53,935 nucleotides of DNA from Acetobacter farinalis. Its GTDB lineage: Bacteria; Pseudomonadota; Alphaproteobacteria; Acetobacterales; Acetobacteraceae. Position 1 is the stretch's first letter. Each line of letters opens with the position of its first letter. The stretch covers positions 1 through 53,935 of the forward strand of contig NZ_WOTF01000015.1 of assembly GCF_011516935.1 (NCBI RefSeq). The letters are read 5' to 3'. Of this stretch, positions 26,949-35,674 are shown piece by piece. Under the pieces are notes generated by a model that did not search any database, was not told where the DNA came from, and saw only the letters and a list, made by a program, of their open reading frames with translations. The position numbers were made by a program, and so were the translations under genes.

Positions 26949-27666
26949 AATCTGCATCGAAACACCACAGGGCGTTGATGCGGCCCATGCCGCCGGAGCG
27001 GACAGGCTTGAACTCTGCGCCTCACTGGATGTGGGTGGCCTGACGCCAAGCGTGGGGCTGATGCGCTATGCCGCCCGCTGCCCGCTGCCATGCCTCGCCA
27101 TGATCCGCCCGCGTGCAGGTTCCTTCCTGTTTGATGCCGAAGAAGCTGCCGTGATGAAGGACGATATCCGGGCAGCCCGTCAGGCAGGGCTGGCGGGTGT
27201 GGTGCTGGGGGCCAGCAGGCCCGACAGGAGTCTGGACCGGGATCTCCTCCTGCGTCTTTCCGAGGAATGCCACGGGATGGAGCGCACGCTGCACCGGGCG
27301 TTTGATCTGGTGCCTGACCCGTTTTCTGAGCTGGAATTTGCCATTGAGGCCGGGTTTACGCGCATCCTGACCTCCGGCCAGAAGCCTTCCGCGCTTCAGG
27401 GGGTGGAAGGCCTCGCCCGTTTGCAGCATCTCGCACAGGGCCGCATTGTCATTCTGGCAGGCAGCGGCGTGACTGCTGGCAATGTACAGACCGTGATCAC
27501 CCGGACCGGTGTGACGGAAGTTCATGCCTCGTGCCGCAAACCTGCGGCCCCTCTGGCTGGAGACGATGCTTTCGGGTTTGGCTCCCAACCGGTGATAACA
27601 GACCCTGATGCAATACGCGCTCTGGTTGCAGCCACCCGTCAGGCCGCAGGAAATCAGCCCTTATGA
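26935..27666 (+). CDS. cutC: CutC-family TIM-barrel protein
   Basis: A 243-residue protein of the CutC family: MNRVEICIETPQGVDAAHAAGADRLELCASLDVGGLTPS at the start, MIRPRAGSF, TLHRAFDLVPDP, RILTSGQKPSAL and VHASCRKP near the end. The family has a TIM-barrel fold and was named for copper homeostasis in E. coli, a role that is disputed. Here it overlaps the ROK kinase gene by 14 bp and the symporter gene by 4 bp. Such close packing in an amino-sugar operon suggests a role in sugar metabolism, which is inference. No copper genes are nearby. Confidence 0.9.
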   Translation: MNRVEICIETPQGVDAAHAAGADRLELCASLDVGGLTPSVGLMRYAARCPLPCLAMIRPRAGSFLFDAEEAAVMKDDIRAARQAGLAGVVLGASRPDRSLDRDLLLRLSEECHGMERTLHRAFDLVPDPFSELEFAIEAGFTRILTSGQKPSALQGVEGLARLQHLAQGRIVILAGSGVTAGNVQTVITRTGVTEVHASCRKPAAPLAGDDAFGFGSQPVITDPDAIRALVAATRQAAGNQPL

Positions 27667-29150
27667 ACAGTGCCGATCTGATTGTCATGCTGGCCTATCT
27701 GGCTGGCATGCCGCTGCTGGCCGTCATGCTTTCAGGCCGCCAGTCTTCCACCGCGGCCTATCTGGAAGGCGGGCATGATCTGCCCTGGTGGGCCCTGTGC
27801 CTGTCCATGGTGGCAACAGAAACTTCGACACTGACAGTCATCAGCGTTCCCGGCGTGGCCTTTGGGAGCGGCATGGTATTTGTGGGGCTGGCGCTGGGCT
27901 ATCTTCTGGGCCGCGCCCTTGTGGCGTGGAAATTCCTGCCCCTTTACAGCGCGGGCCGCATGCTCAGCGCGTATGATTACCTCGGCCAGCGCTTTGGCCA
28001 GCGGATGCAGCGTGTTGCATCCGCCACCTTTCTGGGCACCCGCGTTCTGGCGGAAGCCGTCCGGCTGTTTGCTGGCATGCTGCCCCTCACTGCCATGCTG
28101 GCCGCTACCCACATGGCGGTGCCGCATACCGTGCTTCTGCTGGGTGTTGTCGGTATCACGCTGTTTTATACCGTGTGTGGCGGCCTGCGGGCCGTTGTCT
28201 GGTCTGATGCCATCCAGTTCTGCCTGTATCTGGCAGGCTCAGCCATGTGTGCCGCCCTTTTGCTGCATGGCCTCCCCGCTGGAGCTGCCACAACCTTGCG
28301 GCAGGCTGGAAAATTCAACCTGTTCCTCCATGGCACTGCCCCTTTCAGCAGCGCCTTCACCCCCATTGCCGCCATTGGCGGTGGCGCGCTGATGACCCTT
28401 GCCTCCCACGGGACAGACCAGCTTATGGTGCAGCGTGTGCTGGCCGCCCGCAGCCTGAAGGACGCCCGGCTGGCGCTTATGGGGAGTGCTGTCGGGGTGA
28501 CGGCACTGTTCTTCCTGCTCTCCGGGGTAGGGATCCTGCTCTGGATGCATCACGGCCAGCTTTCGGTTCAGGCCGCAGGGTTTTCCACGCCGGACGCCAT
28601 TTTCCCGGACTATATCGTCCATGGTCTGCCCGCAGGGCTGCGCGGGTTGATGGTGGCGGCCATTCTGGCGGCCACCATGGGATCTCTCTCCTCCACCCTT
28701 TCCGCCATGACAGCCGCCACAATGGGAGATTTTTCCTCCGCCTGCTCGGCACTGAGCCGGAAACTTTCTCTCACCCCCCTTGGCCTGGCCCGTGTGCTGA
28801 CTGTGTTCTGGAGTGCCGTGCTCGTCGGGTGTTCCCTGCTGTTTGCACAAGGGAGCCAGTCCGCCGTGCTGCTGGGGCTCTCCATTGCGGCATGTGGCTA
28901 TGGCCCCATGCTGGGGACATTTCTGGCCGGTATGGCGCTGCCCTCCGCCCGGGCGGCGGACCTGCTTCCGGCGTTCTGCCTGACGGTGCCCCTCGTGCTG
29001 CTGGCCATGGCCGCGCTGCATCCCGGCGGGCACGCGCTGGCATTCCCCTGGCTGATTCTACTGGGCATTATCCTGCTGTTTGCCTTTGCTGTGTGCGCTC
29101 GTCTGGTGCGAGGCGTTTTCCCACGCCTGACACGGACACCAGAAGCATGA
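27663..29150 (+). CDS. Sodium:solute symporter family transporter
   Basis: A 495-residue SSS-family (SLC5-like) membrane protein with about 13 segments. Typical stretches are WWALCLSMVATETSTLTVIS near 40, SAYDYLGQRFG near 105, TVCGGLRAVVWSDAIQF near 170 and AATMGSLSSTLSAMTAATMGDF near 340. SSS members in sugar clusters import sugars or amino sugars with sodium. The ATGA overlap with cutC and the mini-frame linking it to murQ place it in the kinase-cutC-murQ operon, so GlcNAc, MurNAc or a related sugar is the likely substrate. This would be a second uptake route beside the MFS transporter. Confidence 0.87.
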   Translation: MNSADLIVMLAYLAGMPLLAVMLSGRQSSTAAYLEGGHDLPWWALCLSMVATETSTLTVISVPGVAFGSGMVFVGLALGYLLGRALVAWKFLPLYSAGRMLSAYDYLGQRFGQRMQRVASATFLGTRVLAEAVRLFAGMLPLTAMLAATHMAVPHTVLLLGVVGITLFYTVCGGLRAVVWSDAIQFCLYLAGSAMCAALLLHGLPAGAATTLRQAGKFNLFLHGTAPFSSAFTPIAAIGGGALMTLASHGTDQLMVQRVLAARSLKDARLALMGSAVGVTALFFLLSGVGILLWMHHGQLSVQAAGFSTPDAIFPDYIVHGLPAGLRGLMVAAILAATMGSLSSTLSAMTAATMGDFSSACSALSRKLSLTPLGLARVLTVFWSAVLVGCSLLFAQGSQSAVLLGLSIAACGYGPMLGTFLAGMALPSARAADLLPAFCLTVPLVLLAMAALHPGGHALAFPWLILLGIILLFAFAVCARLVRGVFPRLTRTPEA

Positions 29151-29197
29151 ACGCCAGCCGCCTCTTTTCTCTTGACCACAGGAGTTTCACCGCATGA
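29147..29197 (+). CDS. 16-codon mini-ORF linking the symporter gene and murQ
   Basis: ATG at 29147 overlaps the symporter stop (ATGA) and the frame ends in TGA at 29195-29197, overlapping the murQ start (ATGA). The peptide is MNASRLFSLDHRSFTA. The murQ ribosome site (CAGGAG, 29179-29184) lies inside it. It may serve to carry ribosomes across the gap, or be chance. Confidence 0.35.
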   Translation: MNASRLFSLDHRSFTA

Positions 29198-30108
29198 GCC
29201 GACAGGCCTCTTCCGCTCTCAGTGCGCCCGCCAGAACCGAAACCTATGACCCCCGGTATGAAGCGCTGGACCTCTGGCCCACCGGCACCCTGCTGGATGC
29301 CCTGCTGGAAAGCCAGTTGGGGGCGGTCGCCTCCGTCAAGGCGGCCCTCCCCGGCATGGAGGACGCCATTGCCGCCGCCCTGCCACGCCTGCAGCGCGGC
29401 GGCCGCCTGTTTTACGTGGGTGCCGGAACCTCCGGCCGCATCGGTTTGCAGGATGGTGTGGAACTGATTCCCACCTACGGGTGGCCGGAAGAGAGGCTCG
29501 TGCTGCTGCTGGCCGGGGGTGATGCCGCCCTGTTCCAGCCGGTGGAAGGCGCGGAAGATGATGAAGACGCCGCCCGTGCCGCCATGACCACCCATAAAGC
29601 CGGGCCGGATGATGTTGTGATTGGTGTTGCCGCCAGCGGCGGCACCCCGTACACCTGCGCAGCACTCGCCTGTGCCCGCGCGGCGGGGAGCCTGACCATT
29701 GGCCTTTCATGCAGCCCGGACACCCGCCTCCTGCGGGATGCGGAACTGGGCCTGCTGATTGAAACCGGGCCTGAAGTGGTGGCCGGTTCCACCCGCATGA
29801 AAGCGGGCACGGCGCAGAAGGTCGCGCTGAACATGCTCTCCACAGCGCTCATGATCCGCCTTGGCCATACCTGGCGCGGGCAGATGGTGGATATGCGGAT
29901 TGTCAACGCCAAGCTGGTGCTTCGGGCGCATCGCATGGTGCAGCAGCTTACAGGCTGCACGGAAGATGAAGCCCGCAGCGCGCTGGAAAAGGCAAATGGC
30001 AGCATCAAGCTGGCCGTGCTGGTGTGCTTTGGGTTTTCACCAGAGGAAGGCAGCACGCTGCTCAGGCAGCATGCGGGCAACCTGCGGGCAGCGCTGAAAG
30101 ACCGCTGA
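29194..30108 (+). CDS. murQ: N-acetylmuramic acid 6-phosphate etherase
   Basis: MurQ splits the lactyl ether of MurNAc-6-phosphate to give GlcNAc-6-phosphate and D-lactate, in peptidoglycan recycling. The 304-residue product has a SIS domain with GRLFYVGAGTSGRIGLQDGVELIPTYG (catalytic Glu included), LAGGDAALFQPVEGAEDD (second Glu), GVAASGGTPYTCAAL, and EVVAGSTRMKAGTAQKVALNML. The C-terminal helical tail fits the family. CAGGAG lies 9 nt before the start. It ends the + strand operon; its product joins the GlcNAc-6-phosphate pool, and the D-lactate released could feed lactate oxidation. Confidence 0.95.
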   Translation: MSRQASSALSAPARTETYDPRYEALDLWPTGTLLDALLESQLGAVASVKAALPGMEDAIAAALPRLQRGGRLFYVGAGTSGRIGLQDGVELIPTYGWPEERLVLLLAGGDAALFQPVEGAEDDEDAARAAMTTHKAGPDDVVIGVAASGGTPYTCAALACARAAGSLTIGLSCSPDTRLLRDAELGLLIETGPEVVAGSTRMKAGTAQKVALNMLSTALMIRLGHTWRGQMVDMRIVNAKLVLRAHRMVQQLTGCTEDEARSALEKANGSIKLAVLVCFGFSPEEGSTLLRQHAGNLRAALKDR

Positions 30109-30121
30109 AACCGGCCAGAAC

Positions 30122-30137
30122 GCCCGGCGGGCTTTTT
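30122..30137 (+). terminator. Weak intrinsic terminator after murQ
   Basis: GCCCGGCGGGC can form a short GC stem and is followed by TTTTT (30132-30136), 14 bp after the murQ stop. Confidence 0.45.
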
Positions 30138-30153
30138 CGCACGCCCGGCAGGC

Positions 30154-30609
30154 TCAGGGCCGCCCGGACCGATGATACGGATGGCCCGCGGCAATGGCCT
30201 GTGCGCGGTAAATCTGTTCCACCAGCATGATACGCACCAGCATGTGCGGCCATGTGAGCGTGCCGAAGGAGAGTTTGGCATCGGCGCGCTGGATGACGGA
30301 AGCGTCCAGCCCTTCCGCCCCGCCAATCACGAAACAAACCGGCCGCCCGGAGGCGGACCAGTCCGCCAGAGCGGCGGAGAATGCCGGACTGTCAAAACAC
30401 CGCCCGGCTTCATCAAGGGCAATCAGAAAGGCCTGCTGCGGGCAGGCTGCAAGAATGGCCTGTGCTTCCCGCCGTTTGATTTCCTCCGGGCTGCCCCGGC
30501 CATCGGCCAGTTCAACCACATCAAGCTGCGGGCGCAGGCGCTTGAGATAGCGCGCAACAAGCGCCTGCTCGGACTTGTCTTTCATACGCCCGACGGCAAT
30601 CAGCTTCAT
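30154..30609 (-). CDS. rlmH: 23S rRNA pseudouridine-1915 N3-methyltransferase
   Basis: RlmH methylates pseudouridine 1915 in 23S rRNA helix 69 of the 70S ribosome. The 151-residue product is close to the family's 155 and shows MKLIAVGRMKD, FLIALDEAGRCFDS, CFVIGGAEGLDASV with the SAM-binding knot, and the C-terminal MLVRIMLVEQIYRAQAIAAGHPYHR. The longer open frame upstream (to 30696) was not used because the family starts at MKLI. rsfS precedes it on the same strand, the conserved neighbour pair in many bacteria. Confidence 0.95.
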   Translation of the reverse strand: MKLIAVGRMKDKSEQALVARYLKRLRPQLDVVELADGRGSPEEIKRREAQAILAACPQQAFLIALDEAGRCFDSPAFSAALADWSASGRPVCFVIGGAEGLDASVIQRADAKLSFGTLTWPHMLVRIMLVEQIYRAQAIAAGHPYHRSGRP

Positions 30610-30741
30610 GAGGAGACGACCTCCGGCTTCTGAAAAAAGAGCGTGTATTCCAGCATCCGTCTGAAGGCAGGCTGATACAGAGAAGGGGAAGCACATCTGC
30701 TCCCCCTTTCTGCAAGCACGTACACAGGAACGGGTGAAAGA

Positions 30742-31287
30742 TCAGACAGGCGTGACCGCCTCTGCATGCCCGTCATCCAGTTCAGCGCCCCACATTTTTT
30801 CCAGACCATACAGTTCGCGCGCTTCGGGCTTGAAAATGTGGACAACAATATCCCCGGTATCCAGCAGCACCCAGTCAGACCCGTTTACCCCCTCAACCAG
30901 CACACGCTTGATGCCAATATCTCTCAGCTTGCGCTCAATATGCTGGGCCATGGCGGAAATCTGGCGGTCGGCCTCACCGGTGGCAATCACCATCCGGTCT
31001 GCAAACGAGGCACGGCCTGTCAGGTCGATCACAACGATATTTTCGCCCTTGTCATCTTCCAGACTGCTGATGATCAGAGCGAGAGACTGTGCGATCACAT
31101 CCGGGGAGGCAGACTCACGCTTGACCTTGCCTTTCGGCCCGGCAGCGACGGCTTTTTTGCGGACGGACCCTGTCACTTTGGCAGCACCAGCCAGAGTGGG
31201 TGTGGCGGAGGCCGCTTTTTTGGTGGCTGCCGTGGAGGACCTGCTGCGTGCAGATGCTTCGGCGGGTGGCTTGCTGACTATGACCAT
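30742..31287 (-). CDS. rsfS: Ribosomal silencing factor RsfS
   Basis: RsfS binds ribosomal protein uL14 and keeps the 50S subunit from joining the 30S when nutrients are short. The conserved domain covers the last 115 residues: SLALIISSLEDDKGENIVVIDL, FADRMVIATGEADRQISAMAQHIERKL, VEGVNGSDWVLLDTGDIVVHIFKPEARELYGLEKMW. About 65 residues of Ala/Lys/Ser-rich sequence precede it, longer than in most bacteria. The start at 31287 has AGGAG 5 nt upstream. It overlaps nadD by 10 bp, so the pair is translationally linked. Confidence 0.94.
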   Translation of the reverse strand: MVIVSKPPAEASARSRSSTAATKKAASATPTLAGAAKVTGSVRKKAVAAGPKGKVKRESASPDVIAQSLALIISSLEDDKGENIVVIDLTGRASFADRMVIATGEADRQISAMAQHIERKLRDIGIKRVLVEGVNGSDWVLLDTGDIVVHIFKPEARELYGLEKMWGAELDDGHAEAVTPV

Positions 31288-31946
31288 TCTCCTGAATTTG
31301 ATGTATCGGGCGCGGCGGCATGGCCCGCACCATCCCTGAAACCACCCCGCTGACGAATTGATGTTGCAGATATACCGTTTTGTCGCCCCGGAAGAAAAGT
31401 CCATACTGGAGGCGAAAGCCCGGGCAACAGACGGGCCTGCCGCGATGGCAGGCGGGCATGCGCCAGATAGTGCGCCGCAGCCCCCCGTAAAGCCCGCATA
31501 TTCTGCCCCGGACGCGGCATAACCGCCACAGGCACCCGGTGCAGCAGGCGTTTCCAGCCCTTCCATTTAAGAAGGGTGGCAAACCCGTCCGCCCCGGTCA
31601 GCCAGACAAAATGCACGTTCGGAAACCGGGTCTGCAGCTTGCCCAGCGTATCAAACGTATAGCGGGTGCCGAGTCGGGCTTCTATATCCGTCGCCACAAG
31701 CCTGTGCCCATCCGCCAGAGACGCCGCCGAGGCCAGCCGCTGCGCGAAGGGGGCCATCCCCTCAGCAGGTTTAAGCGGGTTCCCCGGTGAGACCATCAGC
31801 CAGACCTGATCAAGCCCCAGCGCCACCAGAGCGCGGCGGGCAATGGTCTGGTGCCCCAGATGAGCAGGATTGAAAGAGCCGCCAAGCAGACCAATCCGCG
31901 CGGAACGGCGGTCTCCCCCTGTCGGAATTCTATCCTGCCACACCAT
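31278..31946 (-). CDS. nadD: Nicotinate-nucleotide adenylyltransferase
   Basis: NadD adenylates nicotinic acid mononucleotide to deamido-NAD. The 222-residue product has the nucleotidyltransferase motif GLLGGSFNPAHLGHQTIA (residues about 19-36), WLMVSPGNPLKP, FVWLTGADGFATLLKWKGW and ISATSIRQR near the end. It lies 8 bp after proA and overlaps rsfS by 10 bp, giving proA-nadD-rsfS-rlmH, an order widely kept in alphaproteobacteria. Confidence 0.95.
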   Translation of the reverse strand: MVWQDRIPTGGDRRSARIGLLGGSFNPAHLGHQTIARRALVALGLDQVWLMVSPGNPLKPAEGMAPFAQRLASAASLADGHRLVATDIEARLGTRYTFDTLGKLQTRFPNVHFVWLTGADGFATLLKWKGWKRLLHRVPVAVMPRPGQNMRALRGAAAHYLAHARLPSRQARLLPGLSPPVWTFLPGRQNGISATSIRQRGGFRDGAGHAAAPDTSNSGEWS

Positions 31947-31954
31947 GGCGGGGT

Positions 31955-33253
31955 TCAGGTCCGCACCTGCCCTGTGCCAATCACCTCATACCGGAAGGTT
32001 GTCAGCTGCTCCACGCCCACCGGCCCGCGTGCGTGGAAGCGGCCTGTGGCAATCCCGATTTCGGCGCCAAAGCCGAATTCACCACCATCACAGAACTGCG
32101 TAGAGGCATTCCACATCACAACGGCGCTGTCCGTTCCATTCAGAAAGCGGGTCGCCACGGCTTCATCCGAGGTCACAATGGCTTCCGTGTGGGACGATCC
32201 ATAGCGCAGGATATGGTCCAGCGCTTCATCCACGCCATCCACCACGGCGATATTCAGCACGGCGTCCAGCCATTCCGTTGCAAAATCCTGCTCCGTGGCC
32301 GGGGGCAAGTCCGGCATGATCTCCCGCGCTTCGGCATCTGCCCGGAAGGTGCAGCCGAACTCGGCCAGATCACTCACCAGCAGCGGCAGAAGAGAGGGCG
32401 CGATAGCCGCATCAATCAGCAGGGTTTCCGTGGCGCCGCAAATCCCCACGCGCCGCATCTTGGCATTCAGCACAATACGCCGCGCCATGCCCGGATCGGC
32501 CGCGGAATGCACATAGGTGTGGCACAGGCCATCCGCATGGGCCAGAACGGGCACACGGGCCTCCTTCTGCACACGCTCCACCAGAGAGCGGCCGCCACGC
32601 GGAATGAGCAGGTCCACCAGGCCAGCGGCCCCGAGCATATCCGCAACATGGGCGCGGTCTGCATCGGGGGCAATCAGCACGGCATCTTCCGGCAGGCCTG
32701 CCGTGCGCAGCCCCGCCTGAATGGCGGCATGAATCGCCCGCGCGCTGTGCAGGCTTTCAGACCCACCGCGCAGCAGCACGGCATTCCCGGATTTGATGCA
32801 CAGGCCCGCAGCATCCGCCCCCACATTGGGGCGGCTTTCATAAATCACGCCAATCACGCCCACCGGCGTTGCAACACGCCGGATGCGCAGGCCATTGGGG
32901 CGCGTCCATTCTTCCAGAATCCGCCCGACAGGGTCAGGCAGGTCCGCCATCTCCTCCAGCCCCAGCGCCATGGCTTCCACCCGCTCGGGGGTCAGGGTCA
33001 GGCGGTCCCGGAACGCATCACGCGCGGTGGATGCCTCAAGATCTTTCGCATTGGCGGCCAGAATGGTCTTGCTGGCTTCGCGAATGGCCGCGGCAGCCGC
33101 CCACAAAGCCCTGTCCCGCGCAGAAGAGGGGCTTTGCGCCAGAGTGCGGGACGCCAGTCTGGCCCGACGCGCCAGGGCCACCATCGGGCCTGGCACAGCT
33201 CCGGAACCCGTTTGCTGTGTCATGCCGTGCTGCCCGTCTTCCTGCGCCTTCAT
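31955..33253 (-). CDS. proA: Glutamate-5-semialdehyde dehydrogenase (gamma-glutamyl phosphate reductase)
   Basis: ProA reduces gamma-glutamyl phosphate to glutamate semialdehyde in proline synthesis. The 432-residue product has TPVGVIGVIYESRPNVGADAA, GNAVLLRGGSESLHSARAI, VPVLAHADGLCHTYV, the catalytic Cys in RRVGICGATETLLID, and HTEAIVTSD near the end. The start could be 33253 or the Met codon at 33223; both give family-like lengths. The kinase partner proB is not in this window. Confidence 0.95.
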   Translation of the reverse strand: MKAQEDGQHGMTQQTGSGAVPGPMVALARRARLASRTLAQSPSSARDRALWAAAAAIREASKTILAANAKDLEASTARDAFRDRLTLTPERVEAMALGLEEMADLPDPVGRILEEWTRPNGLRIRRVATPVGVIGVIYESRPNVGADAAGLCIKSGNAVLLRGGSESLHSARAIHAAIQAGLRTAGLPEDAVLIAPDADRAHVADMLGAAGLVDLLIPRGGRSLVERVQKEARVPVLAHADGLCHTYVHSAADPGMARRIVLNAKMRRVGICGATETLLIDAAIAPSLLPLLVSDLAEFGCTFRADAEAREIMPDLPPATEQDFATEWLDAVLNIAVVDGVDEALDHILRYGSSHTEAIVTSDEAVATRFLNGTDSAVVMWNASTQFCDGGEFGFGAEIGIATGRFHARGPVGVEQLTTFRYEVIGTGQVRT

Positions 33254-33308
33254 GATGGCGTCCCTTATCCCCGTTTCTCAGTGTTTGTGAAAATCTGCGC
33301 GTTTCGGC

Positions 33309-34403
33309 TCAGACGTTAAAGCGGAACAGCAGGACATCCCCGTCCTTCACCACGTAGTCCCGCCCTTCAATACGCAGGCGACCAGCTTCCTTCGCGCCGG
33401 CCTCGCCACCGTACTGAATGTAATCATCATACGCGACAGTTTCACATGCAATGAAGCCGCGCTCAAAATCATTGTGAATAACCGCCGCTGCCTGCGGGGC
33501 CTTCGTGCCCTGGGTAATGGTCCAGGCCCGCGTTTCCTTCGGCCCCACCGTAAAGTAGGTCCGCAGGCCCAGCAGGCCGTATCCGGCCGCAATCACGCGG
33601 TCCAGACCGCTGTCATGCATGCCCAGCCCTTCCAGAAACTCGCGGCGTTCTTCATCGGCAAGCTGGCTGACTTCCGCCTCGATCGCGGCGGAAACAATCA
33701 CCACCGCAGCGCCTTCCGCCTCTGCCCTGACCTGCACCTTTCTGGAAAAATCGTTTCCGGTGGCTGCGGACTCTTCATCCACATTGCACACGTACAGAAC
33801 CGGCTTGCTTGTCATCAACTGAAGGCGGCGAACAGCCTCTTCCGCCCCGGCCGGAATGGCGGTGCGGGCCGGGCGGCCTTCCTTGAGCGCTTCAATCAGC
33901 GGTTCCATAACCTCCATCTGCGCCATGGCTTCGGCATCGCGGTTCTTGGCGCGCTTCTGCAGGGCGGGAAGGCGTTTTTCCAGCGAATCGAGATCCGCCA
34001 GCATCAGTTCCGTTTCAATGATTTCGGCATCACGCACGGGGTCCACCCCGCCTTCAACATGCGTGATGTCATCATCCTCAAAGCAGCGCAGCACATGGAT
34101 AATGGCGTCCACTTCCCGGATGTTGGCCAGAAACTGGTTGCCCAGCCCTTCCCCGCGGGAGGCACCACGCACGAGGCCCGCAATATCCACAAACTCCAGG
34201 CTGGTGGGCACCACCTTCTGGGATTTGCCAACCGTTGCCAGCTTTTCCAGCCGGGGGTCCGGCACCGCCACACGGCCCACATTGGGTTCAATGGTGCAGA
34301 ACGGATAATTGGCCGCCTGCGCTGCGGCTGTTGCTGTCAGCGCATTGAACAGGGTGGACTTGCCCACATTGGGAAGACCGACAATACCGCAATTAAACCC
34401 CAT
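33309..34403 (-). CDS. ychF: Redox-regulated ATPase YchF/OLA1
   Basis: A 364-residue Obg-family P-loop protein that prefers ATP. It has the G1 loop GLPNVGKSTLFNAL, DIAGLVRGASRGEGLGNQFL (G3), VLYVCNVDE (altered G4) and a C-terminal TGS domain (WTITQGTKAPQAAAVIHNDFERGFIACE). The protein associates with ribosomes and is linked to stress responses. pth is 6 bp upstream; the two genes neighbour each other in many bacteria. Confidence 0.95.
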   Translation of the reverse strand: MGFNCGIVGLPNVGKSTLFNALTATAAAQAANYPFCTIEPNVGRVAVPDPRLEKLATVGKSQKVVPTSLEFVDIAGLVRGASRGEGLGNQFLANIREVDAIIHVLRCFEDDDITHVEGGVDPVRDAEIIETELMLADLDSLEKRLPALQKRAKNRDAEAMAQMEVMEPLIEALKEGRPARTAIPAGAEEAVRRLQLMTSKPVLYVCNVDEESAATGNDFSRKVQVRAEAEGAAVVIVSAAIEAEVSQLADEERREFLEGLGMHDSGLDRVIAAGYGLLGLRTYFTVGPKETRAWTITQGTKAPQAAAVIHNDFERGFIACETVAYDDYIQYGGEAGAKEAGRLRIEGRDYVVKDGDVLLFRFNV

Positions 34404-34409
34404 CAGCCT

Positions 34410-34985
34410 TTACTCCCTGTCTGGCAACGCAACCTGCGTCATGAATTGATCCGACCGGCCTTCCGCCAGAAGAGGAGCCGCATCTGCCATTTTATCCAGC
34501 AGAGGCTCAAGCCAGGTCTGTCGGTCCGTGTCTGTAAAATTTCCAAGCACCCAGCCATGCACGCGTTCCTTGCTCCCGGGATGCCCGATCCCGATGCGCA
34601 CGCGCCAGTAGTCCGGAGTGCCAAGCATCTTGTCCATGGAGCGCAGGCCGTTATGCCCTGCCGCCCCGCCGCCCCGCTTGACCCGCACCTTGCCGGGCGC
34701 AAGATCCAGCTCATCGTGAAACGCGGTGATATGGTCCGGCGTAACCTTATAAAAGGCCGCGGCTTCCTGCACACTTTCACCGGAAAGGTTCATGTATGTC
34801 ATGGGGCGCAGCAGCAGCACACGGTGCGTGCCCACCCGACCTTCCGCAACATGTCCCTTGAAACGTGTCCGCCACGGAGAAAACCCATAGCGGCTGGCAA
34901 TGGCATCCACTGCCATGAACCCGACATTGTGCCTGTGTCGGCTCATTGAAGACTCGGGATTACCGAGTCCGGCCCAGATCAACAT
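34410..34985 (-). CDS. pth: Peptidyl-tRNA hydrolase
   Basis: Pth cleaves peptidyl-tRNAs that drop off ribosomes. The 191-residue product has GLGNPESSMSRHRHNVGF with the catalytic His, MTYMNLSG, AFHDELDLAPGKVRVKRGGGAAGHNGLRS with the catalytic Asp and Asn, and RVRIGIGHPG. ATG 34985 has AGGA 6 nt upstream; a GTG directly before it is also possible. It follows rplY and precedes ychF, an order common in alphaproteobacteria. Confidence 0.95.
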   Translation of the reverse strand: MLIWAGLGNPESSMSRHRHNVGFMAVDAIASRYGFSPWRTRFKGHVAEGRVGTHRVLLLRPMTYMNLSGESVQEAAAFYKVTPDHITAFHDELDLAPGKVRVKRGGGAAGHNGLRSMDKMLGTPDYWRVRIGIGHPGSKERVHGWVLGNFTDTDRQTWLEPLLDKMADAAPLLAEGRSDQFMTQVALPDRE

Positions 34986-35068
34986 CACTGGTCCTGTATC
35001 TCGCTGAGTGTGGGGCGCATGCGCCGCATGCGCCCCGGCACTCTGTTTTCAGAACGTCAGTCCGGCGT

Positions 35069-35674
35069 TCAGGCAGACGCAGCAGCCTCGCCTTCCGCTT
35101 CATCAACGCTCGGTGCCGCGATAGTGGCGATCACGAAGTTGGGGATATGCACCAGCGGAGTCACGTTTTCCGTGCCCTTCAGGTCGTCCCAACGCACGTT
35201 ATCATTGATGTCCAGAGCGGACAGATCAACCGTGAAGAATTCAGGGATGTGTTCCGCATCCGCTTCAACTTCAACCGTGTGACGCACGATGTTCAGAACG
35301 CCGCCGCGCTTGAGGCCCGGAGCTTTTTCTTCACCCGTGAAATGAACGGACACTTCAACTGTCACCTTCTGGCCAGCGGCCAGACGCATGAAGTCAACAT
35401 GCTCCGGGGTGTCTTTCACAGGGTGGAGCTGGATGTCACGAATCAGGGCGCGTTCGGTATCACCACCGGCAACCTTGATTTCGTAAACGCGTGAGCGCCA
35501 GCCGGAAGCCTGAATCCCCTTGACGACGATGCGCGGGTCAAGTGCGATCAGAGTCGGTTCTTTCTTGCCGCCGTAAATCACGGCCGGAACCAGACCAGCA
35601 CGCCTCGTTGCACGCGCTGCCCCCTTACCAGCCTTCGCGCGCGCCGAAGCTTCGATAGATGTAATCTTGGACAC
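35069..35674 (-). CDS. rplY: 50S ribosomal protein L25/CTC
   Basis: The 201-residue product is the long CTC form of L25, which binds 5S rRNA. The N-terminal L25 domain has [28 protein letters not shown], and the C-terminal TL5 beta domain has [22 protein letters not shown] and DISALDIND-like sequence. The start is a GTG at 35674, with an AGGAGA ribosome site 7 nt upstream; the longer frame to 35767 has no such site. pth and ychF follow on the same strand. Confidence 0.94.
   Translation of the reverse strand: MSKITSIEASARAKAGKGAARATRRAGLVPAVIYGGKKEPTLIALDPRIVVKGIQASGWRSRVYEIKVAGGDTERALIRDIQLHPVKDTPEHVDFMRLAAGQKVTVEVSVHFTGEEKAPGLKRGGVLNIVRHTVEVEADAEHIPEFFTVDLSALDINDNVRWDDLKGTENVTPLVHIPNFVIATIAAPSVDEAEGEAAASA

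Noticed and set aside
32033..33319. 428-codon open frame on the plus strand
   Set aside because: Antisense to proA; no recognisable product.
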